Below, one piece after another: positions 30,625-39,991 of a stretch of DNA of 64,000 nt (within the stretch, counting starts at the first letter, position 1; each line of letters begins with the position of its first letter). Source of the stretch: an uncultured Gilliamella sp. (GTDB lineage: Bacteria > Pseudomonadota > Gammaproteobacteria > Enterobacterales > Orbaceae); the NCBI GenBank assembly GCA_946481345.1, contig CAMLMY010000004.1, forward strand, positions 1 through 64,000. The letters are read 5' to 3'. A program made the translations under genes and the position numbers. The notes under the pieces were generated by a model. It made no database searches and was not told the DNA's origin. It saw only the letters and a program-made list of their open reading frames with translations.

Positions 30625-30919
30625 ATATCTAAATAATTTGTTAAAAATATTCATGTTTAGATTATATAATTATAAAAATCGATAATATAATCAATAAATT
30701 ATTTTTCAATTCTACCTTTCTTATTCATTCAATTTGCTACCAAACAATCATAGAAAATAATTTTTTATTAAATATGTGATCTAAATTCACTTTTTTAAAA
30801 AGTTTATAAACTATACTAAATGTTACCAGTCACATTGTGGCTGAATGGAAATAAAATAATATTTATATTCCTATAAATAACTTTATATAAGTATATAAAT
30901 CATGAATTAGGAGCATTGA
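30625..30919 (+). promoter_or_regulatory. Leader and promoter region of the mannose-family PTS operon
   Basis: About 295 bp without a gene. TATACT at 30812-30817 is a plausible -10 box. Centred about 32 bp upstream of it is TGTGA...TCAC (30775-30790), a CRP-like element with a 7-bp instead of 6-bp spacer, at the distance expected for a class II CRP promoter. No -24/-12 sigma-54 promoter is present. The AT-rich remainder shows nothing else. Confidence 0.4.
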
Positions 30920-31900
30920 GTGAAAAATTATAAAATCGCTATAATCAACTCAAGTAGTTTTGGAAAATATTTTCCTAATCATCTAGAAAGATTAGAAAAA
31001 ATAGGTGAAGTAAAACATTTTACTTTTGAAAATAATATTCCAGGGAAGGAATTAGCTGAAGCATTGCAAGATTTTAATATTGTTATTGCCAGTGTTAGAC
31101 CTTTTTTTAACAAAGAGTTTTTTGATAATAAAAAACAACCGCTACTATTACTTTCCCGTCATGGCATCGGATTCAATAATGTTGATGTTGTTGCTGCCAA
31201 AGAGCATGGCACAATAGTTACTATCGTTCCTCCTTTGGTTGAACGTGATGCTGTTGCTGAAAATGCAGTGACTAATTTACTTGCATTAATTAGACAAACA
31301 GTTCAATCACAAGAAGCGGTTAAGTCAAATGAATGGAAGAAAAGAGCCTCTTTTTTAGGTATCAATGTTACGGGTAAAGTAATTGGTATTATTGGCTGTG
31401 GCAACATTGGTAGTCGCGTGGCAGAAATTTTCAAACACGGATTTAATGCTCGCCTATTGGTGGTGGATCCAAACGTTAATGTTGATTGGGCTAACAAAAA
31501 TAATATTGAAATTGTTGAGTTAGATTATTTACTGCAAAATGCAGATATTATCTCGTTAAATGCCTCATTAAATGAGACTAGCTATCATATTTTAAAAGCG
31601 CCGCAATTTTCTTTGATGAAAAAAGGCGTTTATATAACTAACACTGCTCGAGCCGAATTAATTGATGAAACTCCACTTTTAAATGCGCTCGATAATGGCA
31701 CTGTAGCTGGTCACGCAACAGATGTCATGTATGTTGAACCTTCATACAGTGATCATCCTTTAGTTAAACATCCTAAAGTTCTTGTTACACCACATACTTC
31801 TGCTTATGCAATTGAGTGTCTGCAAGGTATGGGGGAAAAATGTGTACAAGATGTAGAAAATTTTGTTAATAACTTAGAGCTACAATCGGTGGTTTCTTAA
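30920..31900 (+). CDS. D-2-hydroxyacid dehydrogenase heading a PTS operon
   Basis: 326 aa of the D-isomer-specific 2-hydroxyacid dehydrogenase family. The NAD-binding GIIGCGNIG is at about 157-164, and the catalytic triad Arg244 (NTARAEL), Glu273 (MYVEPS) and His292 (TPHTSAY) is complete. The start is GTG 30920 with AGGAG at 30909-30913. It is the first gene of the cluster containing PTS IIC, IID, IIB and IIA (53 bp to IIC). Such enzymes reduce 2-keto acids or oxidise 2-hydroxy acids or phosphorylated sugar acids; the substrate is unknown here. It is not a typical SerA, as the ACT domain is missing. Confidence 0.85.
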   Translation: MKNYKIAIINSSSFGKYFPNHLERLEKIGEVKHFTFENNIPGKELAEALQDFNIVIASVRPFFNKEFFDNKKQPLLLLSRHGIGFNNVDVVAAKEHGTIVTIVPPLVERDAVAENAVTNLLALIRQTVQSQEAVKSNEWKKRASFLGINVTGKVIGIIGCGNIGSRVAEIFKHGFNARLLVVDPNVNVDWANKNNIEIVELDYLLQNADIISLNASLNETSYHILKAPQFSLMKKGVYITNTARAELIDETPLLNALDNGTVAGHATDVMYVEPSYSDHPLVKHPKVLVTPHTSAYAIECLQGMGEKCVQDVENFVNNLELQSVVS

Positions 31901-31952
31901 TCATTTAACTGAAACTAACTAATTAATTATAAAAATAGTAAGGAGTTTATAT

Positions 31953-32786
31953 ATGCAAGAAATGCATGTAACGTTTCTTCAAGCAGCTATTATATCAATA
32001 TGGGTTGCAATGGTCATGTCTCGGGGTCTAGGTGGTGCTACGTTAACGTTACGATTTACACCAATGATGACCGGTTTAATTGTTGGGATTGTATTTAATG
32101 ACATTCCTAATGCAATGATAACAACAGCTGCTATTCAGTTGATTTATATGGGTGTTTTTTCACCTGGTGGGCAAATGCCATCAGAACCAGCTATAGCAAC
32201 AGCAGTTGCTGTTCCCGTCGCATTGTTGGGTAAAATGGAACCAACAGCCGCCGTAGCTGTGGCAGTACCGGTAGGTTTATTAGGATCTTACTTGTATCAA
32301 TTAAGATTTTTCTTTAATACCATGATTATGAAATTAACAGAAAAATATGCCGAAGAAGCTAATAGTAAAGGATTAACCTTTTCTATCATCGTGTTACCAA
32401 TAATTTGTAGTTTTGCATTGTTCGTACCGTTTATGTTTGTTGCGTTATATTTTGGGGCACCAATTATTGCTGATGTGATTAAATCGAATGCGGGAGGACT
32501 AGTTTTCCATATTCTTAATGTAATTGGTGGTGGGCTTGCTGCGGTGGGTATTGCATTAACCATTTATGTTATTGGTAAAAAAAGCTACATCATTTTCTTC
32601 TTACTTGCCTATTTTATGGCGGTTATTGCCAAACCACTAAATATTACCATGGTAACTTATGCAATAGTTGGTGCAATAGTTGCCTTTATTTTTGTTCTTG
32701 CAAAAAATGAAGCAGTAAATTCTGCGGTAGATCAACCTAGAAATAATTCAAATAATAACAATCAAGTTGATGACGATGATTATTAA
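31953..32786 (+). CDS. PTS mannose/sorbose-family permease IIC
   Basis: A 277-aa membrane component (PTS EIIC sorbose/AgaC family) with about eight TM segments and the family-typical GGATLTLRFTPMMTGLIVGIVF and GVFSPGGQMPSEPAIATAVAVPVA near residues 25-90. It forms the sugar channel together with IID. It ends in an Asn-rich linker and an acidic tail (NNNNQVDDDDY) that resembles the tail of IIA in this operon. The gap to IID is 43 bp with an AAAGAGGA ribosome site. Confidence 0.9.
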   Translation: MQEMHVTFLQAAIISIWVAMVMSRGLGGATLTLRFTPMMTGLIVGIVFNDIPNAMITTAAIQLIYMGVFSPGGQMPSEPAIATAVAVPVALLGKMEPTAAVAVAVPVGLLGSYLYQLRFFFNTMIMKLTEKYAEEANSKGLTFSIIVLPIICSFALFVPFMFVALYFGAPIIADVIKSNAGGLVFHILNVIGGGLAAVGIALTIYVIGKKSYIIFFLLAYFMAVIAKPLNITMVTYAIVGAIVAFIFVLAKNEAVNSAVDQPRNNSNNNNQVDDDDY

Positions 32787-32829
32787 TCATTAGTTATTTG
32801 ATTAATAAATTAGAAAGAGGAATTTTATA

Positions 32830-33690
32830 ATGACAGAAATAGTACAAGAAAGTATTGATCTAAAGCCAGAAACGATTACTAAAAAAGATATCACATTTGC
32901 ATGGTTACGTTGGTATTATGCCAATGAAATTCCACACTCATTTGACCGTTATCTTGCGGCATCATTAATGTGGGGATTAATGCCAATTCTTAAAAAGTTA
33001 TATAAATCAAAAAGTGAATTAGCTGCTGCTTACCAACGACATTTGTTATTTTTTAATACTCAAATCACGTGGGGTGGTGGAACTATTTCAGGAATTATGG
33101 CTTCACTAGAAGCTGTACGTGCTGATGAAGTTTATCAAAACAAACCAATTAGTATTGATAATGATGTGCTTTATAACACTAAAGCCGGTTTAATGGGAGC
33201 CTTGGCCGGTATCGGGGATGCGATTGACTCGGGTACTATACAATATATTTTTATTGCCATCGCATTACCATGGGCGCAAGAAGGATTAGCGATAGGTGCG
33301 TTATTCCCATTTGTTGCATTTGTTTTATATCAACTATTTGTTGGTTACTATTTTGCCCAATTAGGATTTAAATTAGGTAGAAATGCGGCAACAGAAGTCG
33401 TTGGTAATAAGATGCAGATGATCATAGAAGCCTTATCTATTTTAGGTCTATTTATGATGGGTATTCTAGCTGCAAGCTATATTAAAGTTTCCTCTAGTTT
33501 AAAATTCACCTTATCTGGTAAAGATTTCATTATACAAGATACACTGGATAAGATCTTACCTGGAGTATTACCGCTTGTTGTCGTAATGGGACTGTACTTT
33601 TATTTTTCTAAGAAAGGTTTGAAAGTAACAAGAGCTTTAATTGGGCTAACTGTTATTCTTGGTGTTTTAGCCGCAATTGGTATTTTATAA
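32830..33690 (+). CDS. PTS mannose/sorbose-family permease IID
   Basis: 286 aa. The IID signature includes HLLFFNTQITWGGGTISGIMASLEA near residue 72 and NTKAGLMGALAGIGDAIDSGTIQYIF near 120. It has a soluble N-terminal half and C-terminal TM segments (residues 140-180, 210-235, 255-285). It pairs with IIC; the sugar cannot be read from the sequence. Confidence 0.92.
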   Translation: MTEIVQESIDLKPETITKKDITFAWLRWYYANEIPHSFDRYLAASLMWGLMPILKKLYKSKSELAAAYQRHLLFFNTQITWGGGTISGIMASLEAVRADEVYQNKPISIDNDVLYNTKAGLMGALAGIGDAIDSGTIQYIFIAIALPWAQEGLAIGALFPFVAFVLYQLFVGYYFAQLGFKLGRNAATEVVGNKMQMIIEALSILGLFMMGILAASYIKVSSSLKFTLSGKDFIIQDTLDKILPGVLPLVVVMGLYFYFSKKGLKVTRALIGLTVILGVLAAIGIL

Positions 33691-33728
33691 AAATAATTAA
33701 ATATAAATAATAATAGAGGTTTTAAATT

Positions 33729-34226
33729 ATGGGAAAAGTTGTTTTAGCTCGGGTTGATAGTCGTCTTATTCATGGTCAAGTTGCAACAAATGTTTCAAAA
33801 GCGGCCGGTGCTAATGCCTTATTTGTTGCAGATGATTATTCGGCAAATGATGAATTCACCAAAAATATTATTCTTGGCGCAGGTGCCAGCACTGGTCATA
33901 AAATTAGAGTATTAAAAGAAGATGGTGCGGTTAGGTATTGGAACGATCGTCAATATGATGATTTTAACGTTATTTTAATTACTAAAAATATTGAAGTAAT
34001 GTATAAAATTATTAAATCTGGCGTACCTGTAACTAATCTTAATATTGGCGGTTTACCTCTGGTTCCGGGGGCAACCTCAATCATTAAAGAAGTATCGATT
34101 AATAAAGAGCAACTCGATTTATTAATTGATTTACAAAATAGTTTTCCGAATATGGATATTTATTGCCAAGCAACGCCTTCATTAAAGAAAGTACCTTTAA
34201 GTGAAGTAATTAAAATGTTTGAATAA
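33729..34226 (+). CDS. PTS mannose/sorbose-family IIB
   Basis: A 165-aa cytosolic phosphotransfer protein. The phosphorylated His15 is in RVDSRLIHGQVAT, the IIB(Man) signature. It takes phosphate from IIA and passes it to the sugar. It is 15 bp from IIA. Not fused to IIA, unlike E. coli ManX. Confidence 0.93.
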   Translation: MGKVVLARVDSRLIHGQVATNVSKAAGANALFVADDYSANDEFTKNIILGAGASTGHKIRVLKEDGAVRYWNDRQYDDFNVILITKNIEVMYKIIKSGVPVTNLNIGGLPLVPGATSIIKEVSINKEQLDLLIDLQNSFPNMDIYCQATPSLKKVPLSEVIKMFE

Positions 34227-34241
34227 TATAGGATTAATAAC

Positions 34242-34685
34242 ATGATCGGTGTTTTATTAGTTAGCCATGGAAGTATGGCGGCTGGAATAAAAGACAGTGT
34301 GAAAATGATTGTTGGAGAACAAAGCCAATTTGAATCATTATCACTTAATCCTGGACAAGATATAAATCAGTTAAAAACTGATTTATTCAATTGTTCAAAA
34401 TCTTTAGATTCTGGCGACGGTGTTCTTATATTTGTCGACCTTTATGGCGCATCTCCATATAATGCCTCGATGCAATGCGTTCCACAATGGAATGAGCTTG
34501 GTATGAATGTTCGAGTCATTACTGGTATGAGTCTGCCTATGGTAATTAATGCAGTATGTAATAGAGATTCTGTGTCATTGAATGATCTTACTGCGGAAAG
34601 TATCGAGGCTGGGCATGAAAATATTCAAGATGCCGTTGCTAACATATCTCAATCAAACAACAATGAAAATGATGATGATTATTAA
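34242..34685 (+). CDS. PTS mannose-family IIA
   Basis: A 147-aa IIA(Man)-fold protein. The phospho-acceptor His9 is in GVLLVSHGSMAAGIKDSV, and VLIFVDLYGASPYNAS is the second family motif. The C-terminus SNNNENDDDY repeats the Asn-linker/acidic-tail arrangement of IIC. It is the last PTS gene; a long AT palindrome follows. Confidence 0.9.
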   Translation: MIGVLLVSHGSMAAGIKDSVKMIVGEQSQFESLSLNPGQDINQLKTDLFNCSKSLDSGDGVLIFVDLYGASPYNASMQCVPQWNELGMNVRVITGMSLPMVINAVCNRDSVSLNDLTAESIEAGHENIQDAVANISQSNNNENDDDY

Positions 34686-34734
34686 TGTAATAACTAATTT
34701 AATGTTATTAAGTTAATTTTTATCTTAATCTATT

Positions 34735-34771
34735 TATAGTTAATATGATTTTTAAAATCATATTAACTATA
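34735..34771. repeat. 18-bp AT-rich perfect inverted repeat
   Basis: Two 18-base arms (34735-34752 and 34754-34771) are perfectly complementary around one base. The structure lies between IIA and the M28-like gene. It lacks GC and a T-run, so it may be an mRNA-stabilising hairpin or a protein-binding site rather than an intrinsic terminator. Confidence 0.6.
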
Positions 34772-34805
34772 TTGTCTAACTTTATATAAAAATAGTTTAT
34801 TAATA

Positions 34806-35741
34806 ATGGAAATATTGAAAGATCTGATTTTGCGATATGGCATCATATTTGGTAAAAGGTTTAATCCAAAAGAGAAAATCTCTTTTTTAAGGATAATATC
34901 TAAGGAATTAGCTCCATTGGGTTATCAAGTGGATGCGAAACTATCTAAATTAAAATTAGCGACTAGACGTTATCAAAATTATTATAATGCTTATATCGGC
35001 GATCTTAATAAAGCAGAGGTCGTTATTTGTACTAATTACGATACTGGGATCAATAATTTTAATTTGCAGAAAACGTATGCTTTTCAATCACAATTTAGTA
35101 AGCTGACTTACTTTATTAGTGTTGCTCCGTTTATATTTTTATTCATTGCATCATTAATATTAAATTACCTCGTTTTTTTACCTGATATCCGGATTAATGG
35201 CTTTTTTAGTGTTTCTGGCATTTCAGCTATAGTTTCAACAGTGCTATTGTTTTTCTTAATTGCCAAATTTAAAAGTGGCATTCCAAACACTAAAAATTTC
35301 GTTTGTAATTCATCAAGTATTATTACTATTATTAATCTTATTAATAAGTTAGATAAAAAAGAAAAGAAAAAAATTGCTTTTGTTCTTTATGATGGTGGCA
35401 ATAGTGGTCAATATGGTTTAAAAATGTTAGAAAGCTATGCTAAACAAATCAAAGATAAAAAATTTATTTTCTTGGATAGTATTGCCAATGGTGATAATTT
35501 AGTTTTTTTTAAACCACAAGGATCTGATCTAAATATAGCAGATATTCATTTTCATGATGGGAGGATTGAAACGACATTATCTAATTACATTATGATCACA
35601 TCAGGTGATATAAATGAAGATAATAAAATTCTAATAAAAAATGCTCACTCGTCTAAAGACAATTATTTATCTGATGAAAGATTAGAAAAACATACACAAT
35701 CACTACGAGATGTATGCCGAGCATTGATGAATGAAAAATGA
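34806..35741 (+). CDS. Membrane protein with degenerate M28 aminopeptidase fold
   Basis: 311 aa with two TM helices (about 101-124 and 134-156) inserted in a soluble domain. The order of motifs follows M28 zinc peptidases: VVICTNYDTG (71-81; family HxD, here Asn77 and Asp79), NSSSIITIINLI (168-179; family DNASG, here Asn), KIAFVLYDGGNSGQYGLKML (189-208; family FDxEExGLxGS, Glu pair lost), FLDSIANGD (222-230; Asp kept) and AHSSKDNYLSDERLE (280-294; final His kept). At least three metal ligands are missing, so a peptidase function is unlikely. It is 120 bp after PTS IIA, same strand. The homology is my inference from motif order. Confidence 0.65.
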   Translation: MEILKDLILRYGIIFGKRFNPKEKISFLRIISKELAPLGYQVDAKLSKLKLATRRYQNYYNAYIGDLNKAEVVICTNYDTGINNFNLQKTYAFQSQFSKLTYFISVAPFIFLFIASLILNYLVFLPDIRINGFFSVSGISAIVSTVLLFFLIAKFKSGIPNTKNFVCNSSSIITIINLINKLDKKEKKKIAFVLYDGGNSGQYGLKMLESYAKQIKDKKFIFLDSIANGDNLVFFKPQGSDLNIADIHFHDGRIETTLSNYIMITSGDINEDNKILIKNAHSSKDNYLSDERLEKHTQSLRDVCRALMNEK

Positions 35742-35766
35742 TAATGGATTGTTGTGGAAAAGAACT

Positions 35767-35798
35767 TGATACCTACCGATAGAATTGAGTAGGTATCA
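35767..35798. terminator. Hairpin between the M28-like gene and satP
   Basis: A 10-bp perfect inverted repeat (35767-35776 with 35789-35798) lies between two convergent genes. T-runs are weak on both strands; a bidirectional terminator is likely by position. Confidence 0.5.
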
Positions 35799-35811
35799 GA
35801 ATTGTGATGAA

Positions 35812-36390
35812 CTAATGTGTAGCGCCTTTTGCTGCACCAATAGGTAGAATTGTACGACCAAATTGTTCATTTAGAACTTCAGCCATCGCAAGATAAATTG
35901 CACTCGCACCACAAATTATGCCTTCAAATCCAGCAATATGAATAATGTCATGGTTACCAGAAATATTACCAATTGCTAATAGAGCGAATAAAATGGTTAA
36001 GCTGGCAAAAACAAATTGTAATGCTCGGTTAGCTTTTAATGTACCAATAAACATAAATGCGGTAAAAATACCCCACAGTGCTAGAAAAATGCCTAAAAAG
36101 GTTGCATCGGTAGGTGCAGTTGCTGGTGAAGTAGGTAAATACCAAATACCAACTAAAGCAATCCAAAAGAAACCGTATGAAGTAAACGCTGTTGTTCCGA
36201 AGGTATTTCCTTTACGGAATTCTAAAATTCCTGCGATTACTTGGGCTAATCCACCATAAAAAATACCCATAGAAGCGATTGCCGTCATAACTGGAAAAAA
36301 TCCTGCATTATGAATATTTAATAAAATTGTAGTCATACCAAAACCCATTAGTCCAAGTGGACCTGGATTTGCAAGTTTTATTTGTTCCAT
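35812..36390 (-). CDS. satP: Acetate/succinate transporter SatP (YaaH family)
   Basis: A 192-aa six-TM AceTr-family transporter. The N-terminal signature NPGPLGLMGFGMTTILLNIHNAG is close to the family NPAPLGLMGFGMTT. I start it at ATG 36390, which has AGGATCC 5 bp upstream; the open frame extends 14 codons further with no family similarity. It carries acetate and succinate across the inner membrane in symport with protons. It is divergent from dnaK, matching the satP-dnaK-dnaJ neighbourhood of E. coli. Confidence 0.93.
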   Translation of the reverse strand: MEQIKLANPGPLGLMGFGMTTILLNIHNAGFFPVMTAIASMGIFYGGLAQVIAGILEFRKGNTFGTTAFTSYGFFWIALVGIWYLPTSPATAPTDATFLGIFLALWGIFTAFMFIGTLKANRALQFVFASLTILFALLAIGNISGNHDIIHIAGFEGIICGASAIYLAMAEVLNEQFGRTILPIGAAKGATH

Positions 36391-36490
36391 AAGGATCCTA
36401 TAAATTAATTTTCGTAAAAAAAAGAGCGGCAATAATAAGTGTTGAAAAGCTGATAATCAAGATTTTGTAAAAAATAATTTTGTATCACCC

Positions 36491-36518
36491 CTTGATATTA
36501 ATAATATTGTTCCCATTT
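36491..36518 (+). promoter_or_regulatory. Sigma-32 heat-shock promoter of dnaKJ
   Basis: CTTGATA (36491-36497) and TCCCATTT (36511-36518) are 13 bp apart, close to the sigma-32 consensus CTTGAAA-N11-14-CCCCATNT. The site is about 100 bp upstream of dnaK. A second CTTGAAA at 36556-36562 has only a weak matching -10. Confidence 0.75.
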
Positions 36519-36619
36519 ATGTGAAAACAAAAACATTTCTTTATCTAAAATGGGACTTGAAAACGATGTTTTCAGTCTTATATATAAGAAATAAAATACA
36601 GGTTTGAGGAGAAAAGATT

Positions 36620-38539
36620 ATGGGTAAAATTATTGGTATCGATTTAGGTACAACAAATTCATGTGTTGCAGTAATGGATAATGGTCAAGCAAAAGTATTA
36701 GAAAATGCCGAGGGTGATCGTACAACCCCTTCCATCATTGCTTACACTCAAGATGGTGAAATCTTAGTTGGTCAACCAGCTAAACGCCAAGCCGTAACTA
36801 ATCCACAAAATACATTATTTGCAATTAAACGTTTAATCGGTCGTCGTTATGAAGATGCTGAAGTACAACGTGATGTTGGTATTATGCCATATAAAATTGT
36901 TAAAGCTGATAATGGTGATGCTTGGGTTGATGTTAAAGGTCAAAAAATTGCTCCACCACAAATTTCTGCTGAAGTATTAAAGAAAATGAAGAAAACTGCA
37001 GAAGATTATCTTGGTGAGCCTGTTACAGAAGCAGTTATTACTGTTCCTGCTTATTTTAATGATGCACAACGTCAAGCAACCAAAGATGCTGGTCGTATTG
37101 CTGGTTTAGATGTAAAACGTATTATCAATGAGCCAACAGCAGCAGCGTTAGCTTATGGTTTAGATAAAGATGTTGGCAACCGAACTATTGCGGTATATGA
37201 CCTTGGTGGTGGTACTTTTGATATCTCAATTATCGAAATTGATGAAGTTGACGGTGAAAAAACATTTGAAGTATTAGCAACAAATGGTGATACTCACTTA
37301 GGTGGTGAAGACTTTGACTCACGTTTAATTAACTATTTAGTTGACGAATTTAAACGTGAACAAGGATTTGATCTTAAAAATGATCCATTAGCAATGCAAC
37401 GTTTAAAAGAAGCTGCTGAAAAAGCTAAAATTGAATTATCATCAGCGCAACAAACTGATATTAACTTACCGTATATCACTGCTGATGCAAGTGGGCCAAA
37501 ACACTTAAATATCAAAGTGACTCGCGCTAAACTTGAATCATTAGTTGAAGATTTAGTTAAACGTTCAATGGAACCTGTTAAAACAGCATTAAAAGATGCC
37601 GGTCTTAGTGTTTCTGATATTAAAGATGTCATCCTAGTTGGTGGTCAAACACGTATGCCAATGGTTCAAAAAGCTGTTGCAGATTTCTTTGGTAAAGAAC
37701 CACGTAAAGACGTTAACCCAGATGAAGCAGTAGCTGTTGGTGCGGCAGTACAAGGTGGTGTATTAGGTGGTGATGTTAAAGATGTATTATTACTTGACGT
37801 AACACCATTATCATTAGGTATTGAAACAATGGGTGGTGTAATGACTACCTTGATTGAGAAAAACACGACTATCCCAACAAAACATAGTCAAGTATTCTCA
37901 ACTGCTGAAGATAATCAATCAGCTGTAACTATCCATGTATTACAAGGTGAACGTAAACGTGCAAGTGACAACAAATCATTAGGTCAATTTAACCTTGATG
38001 GTATTCAAGCTGCACCACGTGGTATGCCACAAATCGAAGTAACCTTTGATATCGATGCTGATGGTATTTTGCATGTATCAGCAAAAGATAAAAATACTGG
38101 TCGTGAGCAAAACATTACCATTAAAGCTTCTTCAGGATTAAGCGAAGAAGAGATCCAAAAAATGGTAAATGATGCTGAAGCAAATGCTGATGCAGACCGT
38201 AAATTCGAAGAATTAGCTCAAATTCGTAACCAAGCTGATCATCTTGTTCACTCAACTCGTAAACAAGTGACTGAAGCTGGTGATCAATTATCAGCTGATG
38301 ATAAAACAGCTATTGAAAGCGCTGTGAGTGATTTAGAAAATGCAGCTCGCGGTGAAGACAAAGCAGAGATCGAAGCTAAAATTAATGCATTAATGGAAGC
38401 TTCAAAAAAATTACTTGAGTTAGCTCAACAACAAGCTCAAGCAGATCAATCTGCAGGTCAAGCCAATAGCGAAAGTGCTGCAGGACAAGATGATGTTGTT
38501 GATGCAGACTTCAAAGAAGTTGATGATGAAAAAAAATAA
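36620..38539 (+). CDS. dnaK: Hsp70 chaperone DnaK
   Basis: A 639-aa Hsp70. The N-terminal ATPase has [30 protein letters not shown] and the [11 protein letters not shown] motif. The substrate-binding domain starts near 390 ([17 protein letters not shown]), and the lid ends in the acidic [18 protein letters not shown] tail that contacts DnaJ. ATG 36620 has a GAGGAG ribosome site. Confidence 0.98.
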   Translation: MGKIIGIDLGTTNSCVAVMDNGQAKVLENAEGDRTTPSIIAYTQDGEILVGQPAKRQAVTNPQNTLFAIKRLIGRRYEDAEVQRDVGIMPYKIVKADNGDAWVDVKGQKIAPPQISAEVLKKMKKTAEDYLGEPVTEAVITVPAYFNDAQRQATKDAGRIAGLDVKRIINEPTAAALAYGLDKDVGNRTIAVYDLGGGTFDISIIEIDEVDGEKTFEVLATNGDTHLGGEDFDSRLINYLVDEFKREQGFDLKNDPLAMQRLKEAAEKAKIELSSAQQTDINLPYITADASGPKHLNIKVTRAKLESLVEDLVKRSMEPVKTALKDAGLSVSDIKDVILVGGQTRMPMVQKAVADFFGKEPRKDVNPDEAVAVGAAVQGGVLGGDVKDVLLLDVTPLSLGIETMGGVMTTLIEKNTTIPTKHSQVFSTAEDNQSAVTIHVLQGERKRASDNKSLGQFNLDGIQAAPRGMPQIEVTFDIDADGILHVSAKDKNTGREQNITIKASSGLSEEEIQKMVNDAEANADADRKFEELAQIRNQADHLVHSTRKQVTEAGDQLSADDKTAIESAVSDLENAARGEDKAEIEAKINALMEASKKLLELAQQQAQADQSAGQANSESAAGQDDVVDADFKEVDDEKK

Positions 38540-38598
38540 GCATTAACTGATATGTTTTTTAATGAGTTATTGCAACGAGTTTTAAACATGTAAAACAT

Positions 38599-38630
38599 TA
38601 AACGGGCGCGAGGTAACTCAAGCCCGTTTA
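38599..38630 (+). repeat. Hairpin between dnaK and dnaJ
   Basis: A 9-bp perfect inverted repeat (38599-38607 with 38622-38630) closes a 14-base loop in the dnaK-dnaJ gap. There is no T-run. It could set the dnaK:dnaJ mRNA ratio by processing or partial termination. Confidence 0.5.
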
Positions 38631-38665
38631 GTTGTTTATATAATGATTAAATTTAAAGGTTAATT

Positions 38666-39796
38666 ATGGCGAAGAAAGATTATTATGAAACATTAGGCGT
38701 GAGTAAAAGTGCCAGTGAAACTGAGATAAAAAAAGCCTACAAACGCCTAGCCATGAAATATCATCCGGATAAAAATCAGGATAACAAAGCTGAAGCTGAA
38801 GCAAAATTCAAAGAAGTTAAAGAAGCTTATGAAATCTTAACCGATCCACAAAAGAAAGCTGCTTATGATCAGTATGGCCATGCTGCTTTTGAACAAGGGC
38901 AAGGTGGCGCTGGTGGTTTCGGTGGATTTGGTGGTTTTGGAGGCGGTTCTGCATTTGATGATATCTTCAGTGATTTCTTCGGTGGTGGTCGAGGGCGAGG
39001 TCAAGCAGCATCGCGTGGTAATGACTTACAATATAATATTTCATTAACATTAGAAGAAGCAGCTAGCGGTGTAAGCAAAGAGATTAAAGTACCAACTTGG
39101 GTAAATTGTGATGTTTGCCATGGTCAAGGAACTGAAAAAGCTTCAGATGTTGTAACTTGTAATACCTGTCACGGTGCGGGTGTTGTGCAAATGCGGCAAG
39201 GCTTTTTTGCTGTGCAGCAAGAGTGTCCGACTTGTCATGGGCGTGGAAAAGTGGTTAAAAATCCATGTAAAAAATGTCATGGAGAAGGACGTGTTCAAAA
39301 AACTAAAACACTTTCTGTTACTATTCCTGCTGGGGTTGATACAGGAAACCGTATTCGACTTTCAGGTGAAGGTGAAGCGGGATTAAATGGTGCTCCAGCT
39401 GGTGACTTATATGTACAAGTACAAGTAAAACCGCATGCAATTTTTGAGCGAGATGGCACTAATTTACATTGCGAAATTCCAATTAATATTGTGTTAGCAT
39501 CACTAGGTGGTGAGGTTGAAGTACCAACCCTGAATGGTAAAGTTAGCCTAACCATACCGGCAGAAACACAAACCGGTAAAATGTTTAGATTACGTGGAAA
39601 AGGTATTAAATCATTACGAGGCAGTGCTGTAGGTGATCTCTATTGCCATGTTGCAGTTGAAACACCAGTTAATCTAACTAGCAAACAAAAAGAGTTATTA
39701 AAAGAGTTAGGCGAAAGTTTTAAATCGGATAAAAACTCAAAACATAGCCCAAAAGAAAAAAGCTTTCTTGATAAAGTGAAGAAATTTTTTGGATAA
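38666..39796 (+). CDS. dnaJ: Hsp40 co-chaperone DnaJ
   Basis: A 376-aa type I DnaJ. The J domain has the HPD motif in KYHPDKNQ (about residue 33). A Gly/Phe-rich region (about 75-115) is followed by four zinc CxxCxGxG repeats ([32 protein letters not shown]) and the C-terminal substrate domains. It stimulates DnaK ATPase. A strong terminator follows. Confidence 0.98.
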   Translation: MAKKDYYETLGVSKSASETEIKKAYKRLAMKYHPDKNQDNKAEAEAKFKEVKEAYEILTDPQKKAAYDQYGHAAFEQGQGGAGGFGGFGGFGGGSAFDDIFSDFFGGGRGRGQAASRGNDLQYNISLTLEEAASGVSKEIKVPTWVNCDVCHGQGTEKASDVVTCNTCHGAGVVQMRQGFFAVQQECPTCHGRGKVVKNPCKKCHGEGRVQKTKTLSVTIPAGVDTGNRIRLSGEGEAGLNGAPAGDLYVQVQVKPHAIFERDGTNLHCEIPINIVLASLGGEVEVPTLNGKVSLTIPAETQTGKMFRLRGKGIKSLRGSAVGDLYCHVAVETPVNLTSKQKELLKELGESFKSDKNSKHSPKEKSFLDKVKKFFG

Positions 39797-39815
39797 CATT
39801 CTTTATTGATTATAC

Positions 39816-39846
39816 AATCGAGCCAAATAATGGCTCGATTTTTTTA
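39816..39846 (+). terminator. Rho-independent terminator of dnaJ
   Basis: A 10-bp perfect stem (39816-39825 with 39831-39840) and an uninterrupted T-tract. Confidence 0.92.
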
Positions 39847-39991
39847 TTCTGCTTTTTTAAATAGTATTATTGCTGTTTTCAGATATCGTATATTTTTCTT
39901 TATTATTCAATATCCCTTATTGACATTAAACCATATCTTAATTAGCATATTAAATTAGTAAGGTGGCTAACTAATTTTATGGATATAAAGT

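Noticed and set aside
30775..30790. CRP site before the mannose-family PTS operon
   Set aside because: The half sites are 7 bp apart rather than 6, so I list it only as a possible element inside the promoter region.
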